64,000 bases of DNA from Metaphire vulgaris (GCA_018105865.1 CM030834.1:13046719-13110718); one strand, 5' to 3'; shown: positions 43,329 to 56,017, numbered from the stretch's first letter. Numbers and translations are program-made. The notes: generated from the letters alone by a model not told the origin.

Positions 43329-43812
43329 TAAATTATGCTATATCAGGAGTGCACATTTATTTACTGAACAACGACGAACAGAGCACAGTACAGTGTATGA
43401 TGTCAGCTGAGTAAGTAAATTCGACAAAATCCAATTAGCAAGTAGGCCGTTTCAACCGATTGCCCTGTACGAAGTTTACTCCACGCCGTTGTTAAAGTAA
43501 CATAACATAACATAAGAACTTCTATAGCGCCATTTAGTAATGCACTTGGCATCAGTCGATGGTGGCGGCGTTTCACGTCGCTGTCGAATTCGGACCTGAG
43601 CTGCAAGCCATATAGGAACATATGCGATCTTTGGCGGTGAAATTGCACATTTACTAAGAAGCTACACTACAAAATTATTGCTAAAACTCTGTTGAATATG
43701 CTAGTGATGCTGTCTTTTTCAGATATTTTTAGCATGTTTTGGAAGAAAATCTGCCATCTGCAGAATAATTCTCGTTATCGCTCAAAGATTCGTTCATCAT
43801 TGCTGGTTGACG

Positions 43813-46507
43813 ATGGGCAAGATAAGCAACGTCACCAACTCTGATGATCCTCGTCTGATCAGATGTCGAGTGTTCGTCGGATGTCTGAACACCTTTGCAC
43901 TTTCTAAGGACGACGTGCGTTCGATTTTCGACCGTTACGGTTCGATCAGTGCGATATCGATGCACAAGGGCTATGCCTTCATTCAGTACAACGACGAACA
44001 GAGCGCACGCAGTGCAGTTGCCGGCGAAGATCAAAAGACCTATGCCGGTCAGCAGATAGGTAAGAGGGGGAAATATAGCACAGGATAGAAACAGTCCGGG
44101 AAACAAGTAGCTCGTATATAGTCTTAGATTAAAATCAATGACTTTTGTAGCGCCATTATGATGCACTGGACATAATCAGTCGATGAATACTTGAAGTTGA
44201 AATCATTGATCAGCGTCATGTAGGTGGTGGGTCGTGGGTCGAATCTCAAGAGTCTGATTTTCACTGGTTCCGGTTATGAAGATAGGCAATCGAAAATAGA
44301 TATATTTTTCCAGTGTTGGAGTTGTGAAATTTGAGCGGGGGGTTGTGGACTGAAATTCAACGAATGACAGAAACTGCATGTACCCGATATGCGATTTTGG
44401 GAGGGTTGCAAAGTTAACTGGGGGTTCAAACCCCCACTCCCAGGCAACTCCAACACTGCAATTTTCAGTTTCTAAGCGCCATGACCCAATATACTGGACA
44501 CAGCATCAGAGGGTTGTGCCCTGAACAAGCACAGAACATTCTATCGGGAAGAATTGTCAGTCTTCAAGGTACAGGATGTTGGACATTTTCTGTAAAACGA
44601 TATTTCATTTTCATAGAGTTTGATCTCGTTACCAAACTCCGAAATTTCTGCGAATTAGAGAAATCGTGGGCTCATGAAAATCAATCAACACGAAAGGCAC
44701 AATTGCCTCTTAACTATTAAAAAATGTCAATTGGAACTGAATTCAAAATAGTTTTCATGGGATTCATCTCCTACTTAACGCCAGTGTTTTATCCAGACTC
44801 CAGGCCTTTGAGGGGGAAATTGAGGCTTTCTGGGGGAAAATCGACTTGGTTTGAGGGGAAAAGACACAGTTCAATGCAAAATTTGTGTAAGTGCTGGGAT
44901 TTGGGGGAAATTTTGAGGTTGGGGGATCTCCCCTCCTAACAGGCCTGTATGAAACACTGCTTAACGCTCATTAACATTATCTACTCCGTTTTTAATTTTT
45001 ACCGAGGTCTTATTTTTTATGGTAAATAAATCGCATGTTTTATCGCAGACGTGAATTTGTCCTCAGAACCGAAACCAAACAGAGGAGCAAAGAAACGTCC
45101 TGCAACAAACGAATGGTCTGGATTATTGTTTTAATACAGTAGGCCCTAACCAGTGTTTATTCTAGACCTTCTCTGGGGGAATTTCCCCCTCCCCTTAAAG
45201 TTTGAAATTTCCCCATTTTTTGGGACATTTTGGCAAGTAGTATGACCTCCCCAATGTCTTCCTCCCCCCAAAAAATTGTAAACTCCCCCAATGTCTAGGT
45301 GGCTAGAATAAACATTGGGCCCTAACCATAAGTTACGATAGACGCCATGCATCTATACTGTAAGTATTCGTTCAAATGATTAATCAATTGGGTTTTCGTA
45401 AATATTTAATTCAAGATTACTGTCCACCCGCCTTAATTAAATTCTGTTCGGACCCGGTGCCAGAACGCTAAAGCAACGGCAAAGAACGCCTTCGTCAATT
45501 TGACACGCTATTGCTAATCGCATTCATTTAGTTTATTCGACCTATTTAGACATTGTTAGAACCTTCACAATTTGTATTGTACGCGTTAGTTCCTGTTTTA
45601 CTTTTCAAGGATGCGGCAGAATCGAACTATTCCAAGATATTAAGACATTATTGCGCTTTTGTCATTAGCCAAAAGGCGGACGGCTAAAAAACCAAACATG
45701 TTACCACGTCTTCGATCTGCAAGGGTCAAACTCCCTGCCCCCGGGAAATCGAATATTGATACCGGTATAATATTTAGTGAATATCGAAAATAGTCAGAAA
45801 TGAGTCATTTAGTGAAATAAGCTAAGTTTGATTTCATTTTAAAATTAGCACATGAAGCCAGACATTTTCGTCATGCGATAATTAGAAAAGCAAATTCTTA
45901 AACAGTTTTGCTCTTTTATTTCAGGGGTTGGTATTACAACGCGTAAGTGTTCGTTTTGACTATCGAGTCATATAGACTAAAAAATATCAGATCGCTTTCA
46001 GATCTAACCGTCTGATTTTGCTAACAGGTAATTAGTAACAGGGAATTCGACAGTATTGGCCATATATGGATCAGTTAGAAATATTTACAATTAAGGAAAA
46101 ACAGATTAATCTGTTTGAGTAACCTTAGAGTATTCGACGTTATCAGCTGACCATTTTCATTTTGATGCAATTACCTATTCTTCTGGTCTTCTCTGCTTTT
46201 TAACGACGTAAGGATCAACTGAAGTGTAAACAATTGGACAGGTCGACTGCGACAGTCATGCCACCGGTAACGCCGATCTTCGCCGTCAATTATTCTCCAT
46301 ACGTTGACCTTGGACTGGCGCAGAGGTTTCCTTTTTTACCGACGGTTAAAAGGCGTCACGTGACAACGGAAGAGAAAACGCATCAAAACGCTTCAGTACA
46401 GAGCTTTCAATCGTTGGAGAATCGCGGAGACGAATCGACAAGAGAACAACCGTCTTACTCAGGTTCACAGCTTTGAAATGTTCAGGACAGTCGTCTTCAT
46501 TATCCCT

Positions 46508-46539
<32 letters not shown>

Positions 46540-47260
46540 AATCGTCGTCGTCATCATCAACGTCATCATAATTATCATTATCATAGTCATCGTCGTCGTC
46601 ATCGTCATCATTTTAATAATCAGCATCACAACTACCACCATTACCACCATTATCGCCAACCACCACCATCATCAGCAACCATCATCACATCATCATCGCT
46701 ATCATCGTCATCGTCGTCATTGTCGTCATCAGCAGTAGCTGCAGCACTGCACTCATCACTGCCATCATCATCATTGTCGCCGTCGTCATCATCAGCAGCA
46801 TCGTCATTTCCTACAATCCCTCGATGGCCAGCAGCCCAAGTATCTTCGGTCACTTCTAATAAGCTGAAGACTAAAAAATCTGAAACATGCGTCAACTGAT
46901 TCATTATACCTAAAAGGCCTAATCCTAACTAATGTGATTTCAAACTGTCGGTAACAGCGACTGCAAAGCGTAGAAAACGAGTAACACTTGCAGAAGTAAC
47001 CCATTTCCCGATTCGCAAGAATGTTTCCATTTCCTTCCTCGACAGGTAATAATCTCCCGAGTAGAGAAGTATCGCGTGCCTCGTCATCGACAGAAAACGA
47101 TGGAATTACACTCTCCGAACAACATCAGACACTCGACTTACTCATCTGCGGAAGCTGTAGGCAGTTGTTTCACGAAGTGCAAAGCTTCGTCAGGCACAAG
47201 CAAATCGGATGCCAGCAGACGTGTTGTACGTGTCAGTGCAGAACCAAAACAGTAGACTAG
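43813..47260 (+). CDS. hnRNP C/RALY-like RRM protein joined to a BCL11-like CCHC zinc finger (model)
   Basis: Proposed exons: 43813-44059, 45049-45115 (or to 45127), 45925-45942 (18 nt), 46242-46462, 47046-47260. The sum is 768 nt, 255 residues plus TAG. The RRM (residues 14-83) has RNP2 VFVGCL and RNP1 KGYAFIQY, and is most like the hnRNP C/RALY/RALYL RRM, which binds U-rich pre-mRNA. Exon 2 continues the family pattern (DVNLSSEPKPNRGAKKR). The last exon has LLICGSCRQLF and HKQIGC (C219, C222, H235, C240), the spacing of the BCL11A N-terminal CCHC finger. The RRM and exon 2 are firm. The microexon has a strong acceptor (TTTATTTCAG) and donor (GTAAGT), and phases fit throughout, but the exon 2 donor is weak. 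Without it, exon 2 reads to TAA at 45132-45134, giving a 108-residue protein. An ATC-rich tract fills the last intron. The start is the first ATG before the RRM. Confidence 0.68.
44311..44458. mobile_element. hAT-like MITE, CAGTGTTGGAGTTG type
   Basis: The inverted ends CAGTGTTGGAGTTG and CAACTCCAACACTG bound about 148 bp in intron 1 of the RALY-like gene. The flanks TATTTTTC and CAATTTTC are close to an 8-bp duplication. Confidence 0.82.
44782..44959. mobile_element. hAT-like MITE, TSD CTTAACGC
   Basis: The ends CAGTGTTTTATCCAGAC and TGTATGAAACACTG are imperfect inverses. CTTAACGC flanks both sides (44774-44781, 44960-44967). It lies in intron 1 of the RALY-like gene. Confidence 0.88.
45151..45317. 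mobile_element. hAT-like MITE, CAGTGTTTATTCTAGAC type
   Basis: The ends CAGTGTTTATTCTAGAC and GGCTAGAATAAACATTG are inverted. GGCCCTAAC stands on both sides (45142-45150, 45318-45326), an 8-bp target plus one shared base. The element starts 16 bp after the stop codon that ends the unspliced reading of RALY-like exon 2. Confidence 0.85.
46500..46800. repeat. Degenerate ATC/GTC trinucleotide-rich tract
   Basis: About 300 bp dominated by CAT/ATC with GTC and CAC variants, in the last proposed intron of the RALY-like gene. The ORFs here on both strands encode only homopolymer-like Ile, His or Asp runs. Confidence 0.9.
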
Positions 47261-48729
47261 CAAATGGCAATCGAATCAGTAAAACCAGCAGAAGGCAGAT
47301 AAAAATACCGATTTTTTACCTTTACCACAGACCCTAATCGGACAATTATCTGACGGCGGTTCGCTATCATTCTGAGATTACCGCGTATACCAGTTTAGCT
47401 GACGCAAGCAATATTGACGAGTCTTAATATTCTGCAAGTATGATATTTGTAAAGTATGCAGATAGTTCCTAAAATCTTTTAACCTTTTAAAGCAGGTTCG
47501 CAGTTTTATACGTTTCTTGTATTTAAGTAACGATGCGCATTGAACAATCAGCAACATTTAATAAAACGTAATACTGACGAGTGACGAATCAACGCTTATT
47601 TACAAAATTTCATATTTTCCCAGCGGCTCGAGTTCTTTCAGTAAAAATCATTCGTCATCATGTATACAGTAGAAAGCGGTAAAATTTCTTAGAAGAAGAC
47701 AGTAGCACAGATGTTTACTTGGTAGCAGCAATTCCATATTCCAAGCACTTTAGTTCCTCCCGCACCGTTTTTAGACCCCGGGCGGCCCGGGGCTCTGAAA
47801 GGTACGTTTAGTCTACATAGATTAGATGTACTGTATTAAGTAGGCCCTATGCCTCTTGTATTTTACGCGTATTGACTTTATGTGTAGCTGTTGTTTTGAT
47901 GCGTTGAGACTGCTTCAATAGGTTGGAAAACCTGTGTTTCCAGCAGTTGCATCCTTTCGATTTGATCCAATTTAGCAACGCTTGTCTCGTCGGCAGCACA
48001 GTACAATGAGCTGCAGTCATTGTTATTGTTATTGTTCGTGACAATTTATATAGCGCAGTAACATAGCAAGGGCCAAAGTCAAGGGCGTTTTACAAAGAGC
48101 GTGGAAACGGGATGTTGAATAGATATGTCGTTAATTTGATCGCGAACTCTCTTGTAATGCACCTAACACAGTTCAAGCAATATAAAAACCTTCAACAGGT
48201 CCTACAGTGACGTAGCCAAGGGAAATTTGGGGGTTAAAACCTCTTGGGCGCTGACGAATTTTTTAAAAATGTGTATCCATGCATTTTTAATTTTCGGACG
48301 CGGTGTTGAGGGTCAAACCCCCCTTGGAGGCTACTGGCCAAAGTTTTTAAGCGTAATAGGCGTTACGATCTTTTTGTTTTGCTTGTCAGCATCTGAAAGG
48401 GAAAAATTTTAGAATGAAAGAGGAAAGACATAGGATAGATACATATAGGATGACCTTTAACCTTTTTACCTTTTTATTTGCTTGTTAAGATTTTTCAAAA
48501 GTTGGTTACGGTCAAAAGTCAAAACCAGAACCCCTTCCGGAAATCCTGGCTACGTCACTGGGTCCGTAGGTCTACTTTCCCCCTCTTATCATTGTCTCCA
48601 ATTATGTCCCATTGCACTCTAGATGATACGTGAGTAAGCTAGTTAATCAAAATAAGTCGATGAACGGCAAGGCCTAGTATATTTACTTATCGGTAATCGC
48701 CTCTTTTGATGAATAATTAATTTGTGCAG
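47261..48729. other. Region after the zinc-finger exon: repeats, no firm gene
   Basis: Contains a retroelement-like end near 48028-48110 (ACAATTTATATAGCGCAG) and the MITE at 48205-48560. No ORF here resembles a known protein. Confidence 0.5.
48205..48560. mobile_element. hAT-like MITE, CAGTGACGTAGCCA type
   Basis: The inverted ends are CAGTGACGTAGCCAAGG and TGGCTACGTCACTG. Flanks AGGTCCTA and GGTCCGTA are similar. It is a longer relative of the element at 43126-43328. Confidence 0.82.
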
Positions 48730-48887
48730 CATAGGCTATATCAAACAGAGCTCGGTAGCTCTGTGGAAGAGAATCGTCTATAATAATTCCGCAGAATCTA
48801 CAATTTCTAGGCGAACGCGTAAAGGCCTGCTCTTATTCTGCAACAGTCAAATGACTGTTGATACTCAGGGCGAGTATCAAAACAGAG
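48730..48887 (+). CDS. Exon-like ORF of unknown identity
   Basis: Bounded by a possible acceptor (TTTGTGCAG, AG at 48728-48729) and a donor (AGAG|GTATAT). It is open in one frame, with a mixed, protein-like composition (KQSSVALWKRIVYNN, TVDTQGEYQNR). An inner acceptor (AAACAG, then AGCTCGG) is also possible. Phase allows joining from the zinc-finger exon upstream (for example from the weak donor AC|GTGTCA within 47046-47260) and to 49605-49786. I recognise no family; it may be a continuation of the RALY-like gene or chance. Confidence 0.3.
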
Positions 48888-49128
48888 GTATATTGCAGAT
48901 CGACAAATATCAGAGAAGCGGTTTGGTTTGGGTCCAGAAAGATGAATGTGCAATGAAGCGCGACTTGGATGATGAATGCTGCTGCTGATGATGACGGCTC
49001 ACGCAATCATTACAGTCGGATTTATCATTTAGGTCAAAGAGAAAGGAACAAGAGATGAAGCGACCAAGAAAAAGATTCTTACTTCCAGGGAAGTGGATTT
49101 GCGGAACAGTTTGATAGGCAGCAACAGT

Positions 49129-49212
49129 TTAAGCAATAAATGGATTCAGAAATATGCAGGAAAACTGGTTTATTAAATGTTTAGAGTATTTATAGTGATT
49201 TTCACACAGGCT
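49129..49212. mobile_element. SINE family 2 tail fragment
   Basis: Around 49195-49232, GATTTTCACACAGGCTAATG, then CCTCCTAAACACA, closely matches the tail of the SINE at 58862 (GGTTTTCACACAGGCAGTAA, then GCCTCCTAAGACAC) and is followed at once by a long ATT array. Confidence 0.55.
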
Positions 49213-49227
49213 AATGCCTCCTAAACA

Positions 49228-49365
<138 letters not shown>

Positions 49366-49604
49366 CAGCAGCAGCAGCAGCATCGCCATAAGAGGTGAAA
49401 TATTTGAATGATGTTTAGGAATTTAGGAAAGCTTCGAAATCTTCTTTTCAGACATGATCGTCTAGGAGTACAGGTCTGTAGACAAAATTAGTTTTTTTAA
49501 ACAAACCCCCTCCCACCATCAACATTTCTCGTGTCTCATTAGCTGTTTACTATGTCAGTGTCAATGAATTCTTCTTAACATTTTTGTTGGCCGACAAACT
49601 TTAG

Positions 49605-49786
49605 AATTTGACTTCGCAGACTTACAGTCCCTCCCTGACAACAGAGCTCGACAATTTTGTCGTCCAACTAAAACCACCGATGGAAAACACGCGTGTACAG
49701 TGAACGAAGTGTTTGATTTAGAAGCCTTTGAATCAAATTCAATTCGAGCAGACAAAAGACATAGAAACAAAATCACATTGTATTAA
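49605..49786 (+). CDS. Possible terminal exon, unknown protein
   Basis: After a possible acceptor (AAACTTTAG, AG 49603-49604) one frame is open for 59 codons to TAA at 49784-49786. Its composition is charged and protein-like (DFADLQSLPDNRARQFC, EVFDLEAFESNSIRADKR). A phase 1 entry fits the donor at 48887. No ATG starts it, so it would be an internal-to-last exon. I recognise no family. Confidence 0.35.
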
Positions 49787-50857
49787 GGACAATTTTTAGC
49801 CAATTACAAATAATTAGAACGATCGAAAGAAAGAGGTTCACGAACAAAAAGTACAGTTGCGACGGTATGACCTCTATGCAAAGAATCCAGACTCACTAAC
49901 AATGTATTTTCTATAGGCCTACAAAAAATGCAGGTCATTCCGAATTTGAAATGTGTTATCGCGATTTTTCGAAGACAGGTTCCTTCATATTTTACCTATA
50001 AACTATCGTACAGCCCATTCTACCTGAAATCGTATTTAACCAATAATTGGCGAGATAGATTTCACTAAATACGACTTACGACTAGGCTAATAGAATACTT
50101 ATTTTAAATGACGTGAAGGTGAATTGCAAATAGCAACCGAAGAAAGCTTATGATATTGTTGCATGGCGGATATAGATTTCATGTATTCGCTAAGTCAGTC
50201 GGGCATATAGGCCTTGCCGTTTCTTTGCGTTGTCCTATTTGAATTCGACGAGAAGACAAATGTTTTGATGTTCTGTATCCCGTGGAGTACCAAAGAGCGG
50301 TGGAAACCCCGGGGCCAAAGTAAATTTGGACGCCCCCCGCCACCTCGGTAGGTGTTAACGAGCCAAAAAGGTCGCCGAGATCATTTGAATGCCCTCATCA
50401 TCTGGTGGATGTCCTCTGCACGCTACTGTCTGTGTCGCTAAATTTTGAAACATTCCACCACACGATTATTTTCAAATCGATTGCCATGAATTTTTTTTAG
50501 TTAAGGAAAATGTTAGCCGCGACGCGCTATGCGCCTCCCACTTTCTACCCAGATAGCTGCTAATCGACAGCTTGGTCCGAAATTTCTAAAAATTTGCAAC
50601 ATATTCATGATTTATGTTCATCTTATTCACAAGCAGCAAGATAGGCCTACTCCACGACCTTCCTCGGTTAGTGAGACAGTTTGTAGACATAGGCCTATTG
50701 GCGTGCAAATTCCATTCTCAATGCCTTCGTTGTAAGTCAACGGTGGCTTGCAAATTTAAACGTAAATTTCTAAAAGACAACGTTAAAGTATTCAGCTTAT
50801 TCACTGGCCTCAATATTGAGTTAATTATCTCGTCAAAAGACATCAAATTCCTACCGC

Positions 50858-50862
<5 letters not shown>

Positions 50863-50903
<41 letters not shown>

Positions 50904-50910
50904 TAATAAT
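50863..50910. repeat. (AAT)n microsatellite
   Basis: About 48 bp of AAT triplets. Confidence 0.93.
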
Positions 50911-51196
50911 TGCATAGCTTGTCTGCTGCTTTGAAAACAAAACGCAACTGGTGTGTGGTCTGGTTGTTTACTTTTATCGAACAGTGAGAGTCTGACATTT
51001 ACTTCTTCGTTTGATGCTACAGATACACGCAAGTAGAAAAGCAATTTTCTATCAACAAGAATTTAAACCAATCATCCTGTGAGCCCATATGCGTAAAAAA
51101 ATCCTATACACCGGTGTACCGTCGAAGCTTCGCAAAATTTCTAAGGTTCTCAAATTCATGACAGAATTTCTCAAAGCACTCCATTAAGGCAAACAC

Positions 51197-51237
<41 letters not shown>

Positions 51238-52333
51238 AGATTTTAACCACTTTGAAAAATCAATTACATAGCGGTAAGGCTCAAGTAGGCCTATAGGCCT
51301 ACGTCTACAGCGGCTTACCGCACACATTAATGCACCGAAACAGCTTAAATCGCAAACAACCGACTGGCAATATAGGATATGTTGACAACGTTCAAGCGAA
51401 AACGCAAGAAACTGTACACATAACTAGAAATAGTTTCTCTGCCTATGAAAAGCGGTTCGTGAAAAAGAAAACGGCAAATAGGCCTCTAGGCTAAATCAGA
51501 AGAGACGCGAGAGTTATCATCAAAAAAATCTGCGAACTACAGTGTAATTTGAAAACACTGAATGCACACATGCCTACGTCTAAGTCGATTTTACAATTCG
51601 AACTATTATACAGTATATATATGTATATATATACGAAATGATGTGTCTGCTCCTCTAAGAGCAGTCGCTTCATGATATATCCAGATCTTCGTTAGTTAAT
51701 ATACTTTGATATACAATTTAATGCACAACAGTATAGAGCGTCCATTCAGAGCCGATCGCACAGTTCGGACCGTCGTCGATCGCTGACGATCTGCACGACC
51801 ATGCGTCGCTTCCAGTTGATTTGCAGTTCGTTCAAACAGACCGCATGCCGCCAACACCTCGAAATCAGAAGCAATGATTGATTAGTTCAACGAGAACCAT
51901 ATTTAGGAACGATGTGTCGTGCTAATGAAGGAGCAACAGAGCTCTGACAGATAGGCCTGTTGTTAAAAAAACCAGAAAATTTCTCGGAATTTGCGTCTTA
52001 GCTTTCGTCTGCTTCACATGAAACGGCTATGTTGCCACAAGAAGGAAGACAACAGCTTGTAGTGAGATTTTGTTATAGTAAAATTAAACTTTCAATGCAG
52101 ATTTAACTCGGTCTTCTTCTTACTGCCAGAAGCTTTGAAAGGCACGGAACCGTTGAAAGCTGAATGTGATTGCGACTAATCCGACTGAATCCAAGTCGTC
52201 GGCTTGTCTTCATAAGGCTACAACAAGACAAGACACAGAATGACCGGCCAGTGTAGTCACTCAACAAATTCTGTGCTTTTCATTCCAGTAGCATAACTGC
52301 TCACTTAATCGCCTCACGTAAATGGAGTTAAAT

Positions 52334-52522
52334 CAGTGTTGCATACAGGCCGGATAGGGGCGGGGACATTCTCCCTCCAAGTCTTACATGTAGATCCCAC
52401 AAATTGCATCTCTTTGTGCAAAGAGATGACAATTTTTCACAAGCCCCCCTCCGAAAAGACGCCCCTCCCCTCGACCTGCCATATAAATCCTCTCATTGCC
52501 GAGGAGGGTGTATGCAACGCTA
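52334..52522. mobile_element. hAT-like MITE, CAGTGTTGCATAC type
   Basis: The left end CAGTGTTGCATACAGG and right end GGGTGTATGCAACGCTA are imperfect inverses. Flanks AGTTAAAT and AGTGAAAT differ by one base, a worn 8-bp duplication. Confidence 0.75.
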
Positions 52523-52819
52523 AGTGAAATTCCCAATGTGCGTCTTCATGGCGGTTTACTCTATTACAGTACGTGCACACAGTAATATAATGAATGGCGT
52601 TGCGGGTGCCTATACTATGTTCGATGTATTCGCGCTGTAATTAACTTATTAATTAATCTTAAGACGCTAAGTGCTATTAGACCTCAGAGCGAGAGCGAAA
52701 ATGAAATACTGTACGTGTCTTCGTCGGTGTGGTGTGTGGTTTCGTGACTACCTCGTGTTTGGCGCATTGACAAGTTAAGATATTGTGCCATAAATGTCTA
52801 TCGGCTTTCAGATCAGGCA

Positions 52820-52986
52820 ATACACAGACAGAAAGAGAGATTAGAGACAGACATACAGACATACAGATAGACAGACAGACAGAGAGAGGCAAAGAGACAG
52901 GGAGAGAGAGACAGAGAAAGACAGAGACAGAGAGAGACAGAGACAAAGAGAGACAGAGACAAAGAGAGACAGACACAGAGAGAGAC

Positions 52987-53031
<45 letters not shown>
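52820..53031. repeat. Purine-rich (GACA)n/(GA)n tract
   Basis: About 210 bp of GACAGA and AGAGAC repeats grading into pure GA at 52994-53031. The ORFs across it on both strands encode only simple repeats. Confidence 0.95.
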
Positions 53032-53036
<5 letters not shown>

Positions 53037-53405
53037 ATGCAATTAAATTCGTCTATGACGCTGTTGTGGCGAAATTTCTGTTATCCATTAGCATCAGTGT
53101 TTCGACGCAATCGCTTCATCGCATCCGGATGCAGACGAGAGAGGAGGAGGAGGAGGAGGAGGAGGAGGCGACCGCTGCCTCTTTACCTCCGGCGGTTGCT
53201 CTAATCGACACTTCAGTTAATTGAGAAGGCGCTTTTTGCCATGCAAGCTTAATTGGATCGTGAAGATGGCAAAAGAAATAAGCTCATAATCAGCTCAATT
53301 GAATTTAGCTATAATCGATTATTTCAAACTATTAAGACACTTTGTAGTGTAAGGTCAGTCAGTCGGTCGGTCGGTCGGTCAGCCAGTCATTCCAACAGCC
53401 AATTA

Positions 53406-53732
53406 CAGGCACGTCGGAACGAATTTTGAGCAGCAGGGGGTGCAGATTTTCTCAAGATAAAAGTTGTGACAAAGGGAAAAAATTCGTCTCGGAAAAACCC
53501 CGCCGAGCGAGAAACGGTCGTCACTAACTTTACTTTAGCCTTCAAAAACAAAAGCCTTGACAAGCGAAAAAAGTTCGTCACTCTTTCTTCTACTTAAAAA
53601 TCCTCACTAGCCAAAAATTATAAAAAAAACAGCCTCCTTATCTTCCAGGGATGCAGCGGCAGCAGCGCACCCCCTGATTTTTTTTCCAGGGTTGCAGCTG
53701 CACCCCATGCACCCCCACTTCCTACGGGCCTG
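53406..53732. mobile_element. hAT-like MITE, CAGGCACGTCGGAACG type, TSD GCCAATTA
   Basis: The ends are CAGGCACGTCGGAACGA and TACGGGCCTG, with GCCAATTA on both sides (53398-53405, 53733-53740). It is the longer relative of 40444-40549; the partial copy at 58456 shares its left end. Confidence 0.87.
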
Positions 53733-54384
53733 GCCAATTATGGCGAATCGTATGGAATTATTTGCTCCGGGTAATATTTTCTGCATTCAAAGCTTTCTTT
53801 TAGTCTATGATGAGCTCGGAAATCTTTCAAGGACCAGTTAAATTTCCATTCCACAAGCATTCATGGTTTCACGTTGGATGACTTCAATATTCGTTTTCGC
53901 CTCGTTTTGGAAACAAGACTAAATACATCTGCATATCTCATCATTGTGTCTAATGAAAGCGAGACACTGTACAATCTACTGTACCTTACGACTTCCGTCT
54001 TGTTTGTATGGATGAAAACGGCTAGTATCTTCATCGCCCTACGCGTCCAAAAAGATATCTTCAATCATTTATAGTAATGTTTCATAAATATTGAAATAAT
54101 TGAAACAATTGAAACGGTCGATGGCAATAATCAAGTACTTTCTCGACTATAGACACTCAGCGAGATATAAGTGAAATTTAAAATACAAAAATCGTTTTTT
54201 GTTATTTCTTTAAAATACACACAAAGTCTTAAGACAATAATTATTCGTTTGCGCATTCTGATTTCAGTTGGCGTGTTAGTGAAAATTTGAACGAGGCTCC
54301 ATTGTTGCAAATGTTCTAAGCCTGTAGGAGAATTCAGTGAACGCTAAGCAGAAGCGTGCGCGCTGCTTGTGACTTGAGAAGCTA

Positions 54385-54389
<5 letters not shown>

Positions 54390-54426
<37 letters not shown>
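54390..54426. repeat. (GA)n microsatellite
   Basis: About 36 bp of GA. Similar short GA tracts occur at 51199-51238 and 57371-57410. Confidence 0.9.
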
Positions 54427-54429
<3 letters not shown>

Positions 54430-54997
54430 AAGAGAAGATAAGCGATGAGTTGGTTTCCTTTTAATATGCAAATAATAACAGTCTGCTTACCGAACATTCT
54501 ACGATGGTCAATCCACCAGCGTTCGAGATGCTTCTATTGCTCTGACGACGCACCCTTGCCAGTCCGGAACAACTATAGACACGAAGCACACACACACACA
54601 TACACACACACGAACTGTCAATGTCGACCGATTGCGAACGTCAAATTCGCGCCATTTGTGACGCTTTAGATTAATTGAACCAAATCTCTGCACTTTTGAT
54701 TTATTTCTCTCTCTAGAGAAAAAAGAGCCACGTGACAGGTTTTCGATCGCTCCAGCGCACAACTACAAAAACTCCGTCTGAAAGGGAAAAGCGCCGATAG
54801 AACCACCTTCAGAATTTCTCTTTATGTTTACGGCACGAAATTGCGTCTCACGTAATCGTAGTCTTCGTCCTCTTCTCGTAATTATTTCGCTCTCTACCAG
54901 ATGTGAGCAGTCGATGGGGAAAATCTATAGCGCCGCTATCGAAGTGAGTACGTAATTGACTGAACAAGCCAATAATTTTCCATTGATCGACCCTCTA

Positions 54998-55092
54998 TCT
55001 GTTTCTCTGCTTCTGTTTCTGTCTGTCTCTGTTTCTGCCTGTCTCTGTTTCTGTCTGTCCCTGTTTCCTGTTTATGTCTGTTTCTGTCTGTT

Positions 55093-55123
<31 letters not shown>

Positions 55124-55145
55124 GGCTTTGTTTCTCTCTCTGGCA
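54998..55145. repeat. Pyrimidine-rich (TCTG/TTTC)n tract
   Basis: About 145 bp of TCTGTTTC and TGTC repeats, the complement in composition of the 52.8 kb tract. Confidence 0.92.
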
Positions 55146-56017
55146 CACTCAATCTTCAACGCAATTATCATGTACTGTCAAGTGGCAGATGTTATAACCT
55201 AAGAAATCAAATGCTGTCCTTTTCCAGTTACTGTTATGCTAATATTAGTGTAATATTGCTCGCAACCGCAGTCGATTGGCCGTTAACTTTTCCCTCATTT
55301 CCATTAGGAGATCTTTCATGCAATCGACCGCAGACCGTGAATTTGAAATAGAAATGTCGAAACGAAGACAACGTCAGCTTTACGCTGATAGCTTAAAATT
55401 GCAAATGGCGGCGATCATTTCGCTCTGTAGCGTTAGTGATGCAGGAAAACCACTCAACTCTTCCAGAAGATTCCGTCTACGCCAGTGATTGTTAAAAATT
55501 TCCGAAAATACTCTAGGCTATGTAGCATATCCGTTCTTCCAATAGAATAGGAAAAGACCCAACCGCTCGTTCCAGTATCATTGTCTGACCCATAACTCTA
55601 CCTCTTCCAGATTTGTTCTCGCCATAGAAATGGCATGTGATTCTAATGTAAGAGCCTTCCTAGTCTTGGCCTGCGTTTTCTATGCATTTTTAAAATTTGA
55701 ACTTTAGGAATTCACCTGCTTGCTTACTTACTTTCTCTCTTGGGTTTTGAATGCCAGCAAAAATCTCTCTGTAGTGAGAAGTTTATAATAATAACATAAT
55801 AACAAGTTTCAGAGTGGTTCAGTGGGGTCTGCTCTGTGTGATGATAACTATGTTCTACCCGTCTATTCATTCAAATTATGGTCTTGCTGTGTAATCTCAA
55901 TTTGCCCTCCTGTTCTCTAGTAGGCTTGCCCCTTTTCTCTTTCTCTGTCTTCTTGTCTTTGCATCAACAAATAACAAGACTTTGCTGTACACAATGCCAT
56001 GAATGCGGTACCGTAAC

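Larger units (their letters stand above)
37305..43812. other. SERBP1 3' UTR and transposon-dense intergenic region
   Basis: No gene was recognised between the SERBP1 stop and the RALY-like start. The first 500 bp are 3' UTR. The rest holds a Tigger-like MITE, several hAT-like MITEs, a SINE and an ATT array, each listed separately. The ORFs here run across MITE sequence and are not conserved coding. Confidence 0.7.

Noticed and set aside
46478..46904. ORFs of Ile, His or Asp runs on both strands
   Set aside because: They are translations of an ATC/GTC trinucleotide tract, in an intron of the RALY-like model.
52677..53037. ORFs rich in Arg/Glu/Thr or Ser/Leu
   Set aside because: They arise from GACA and GA repeats.
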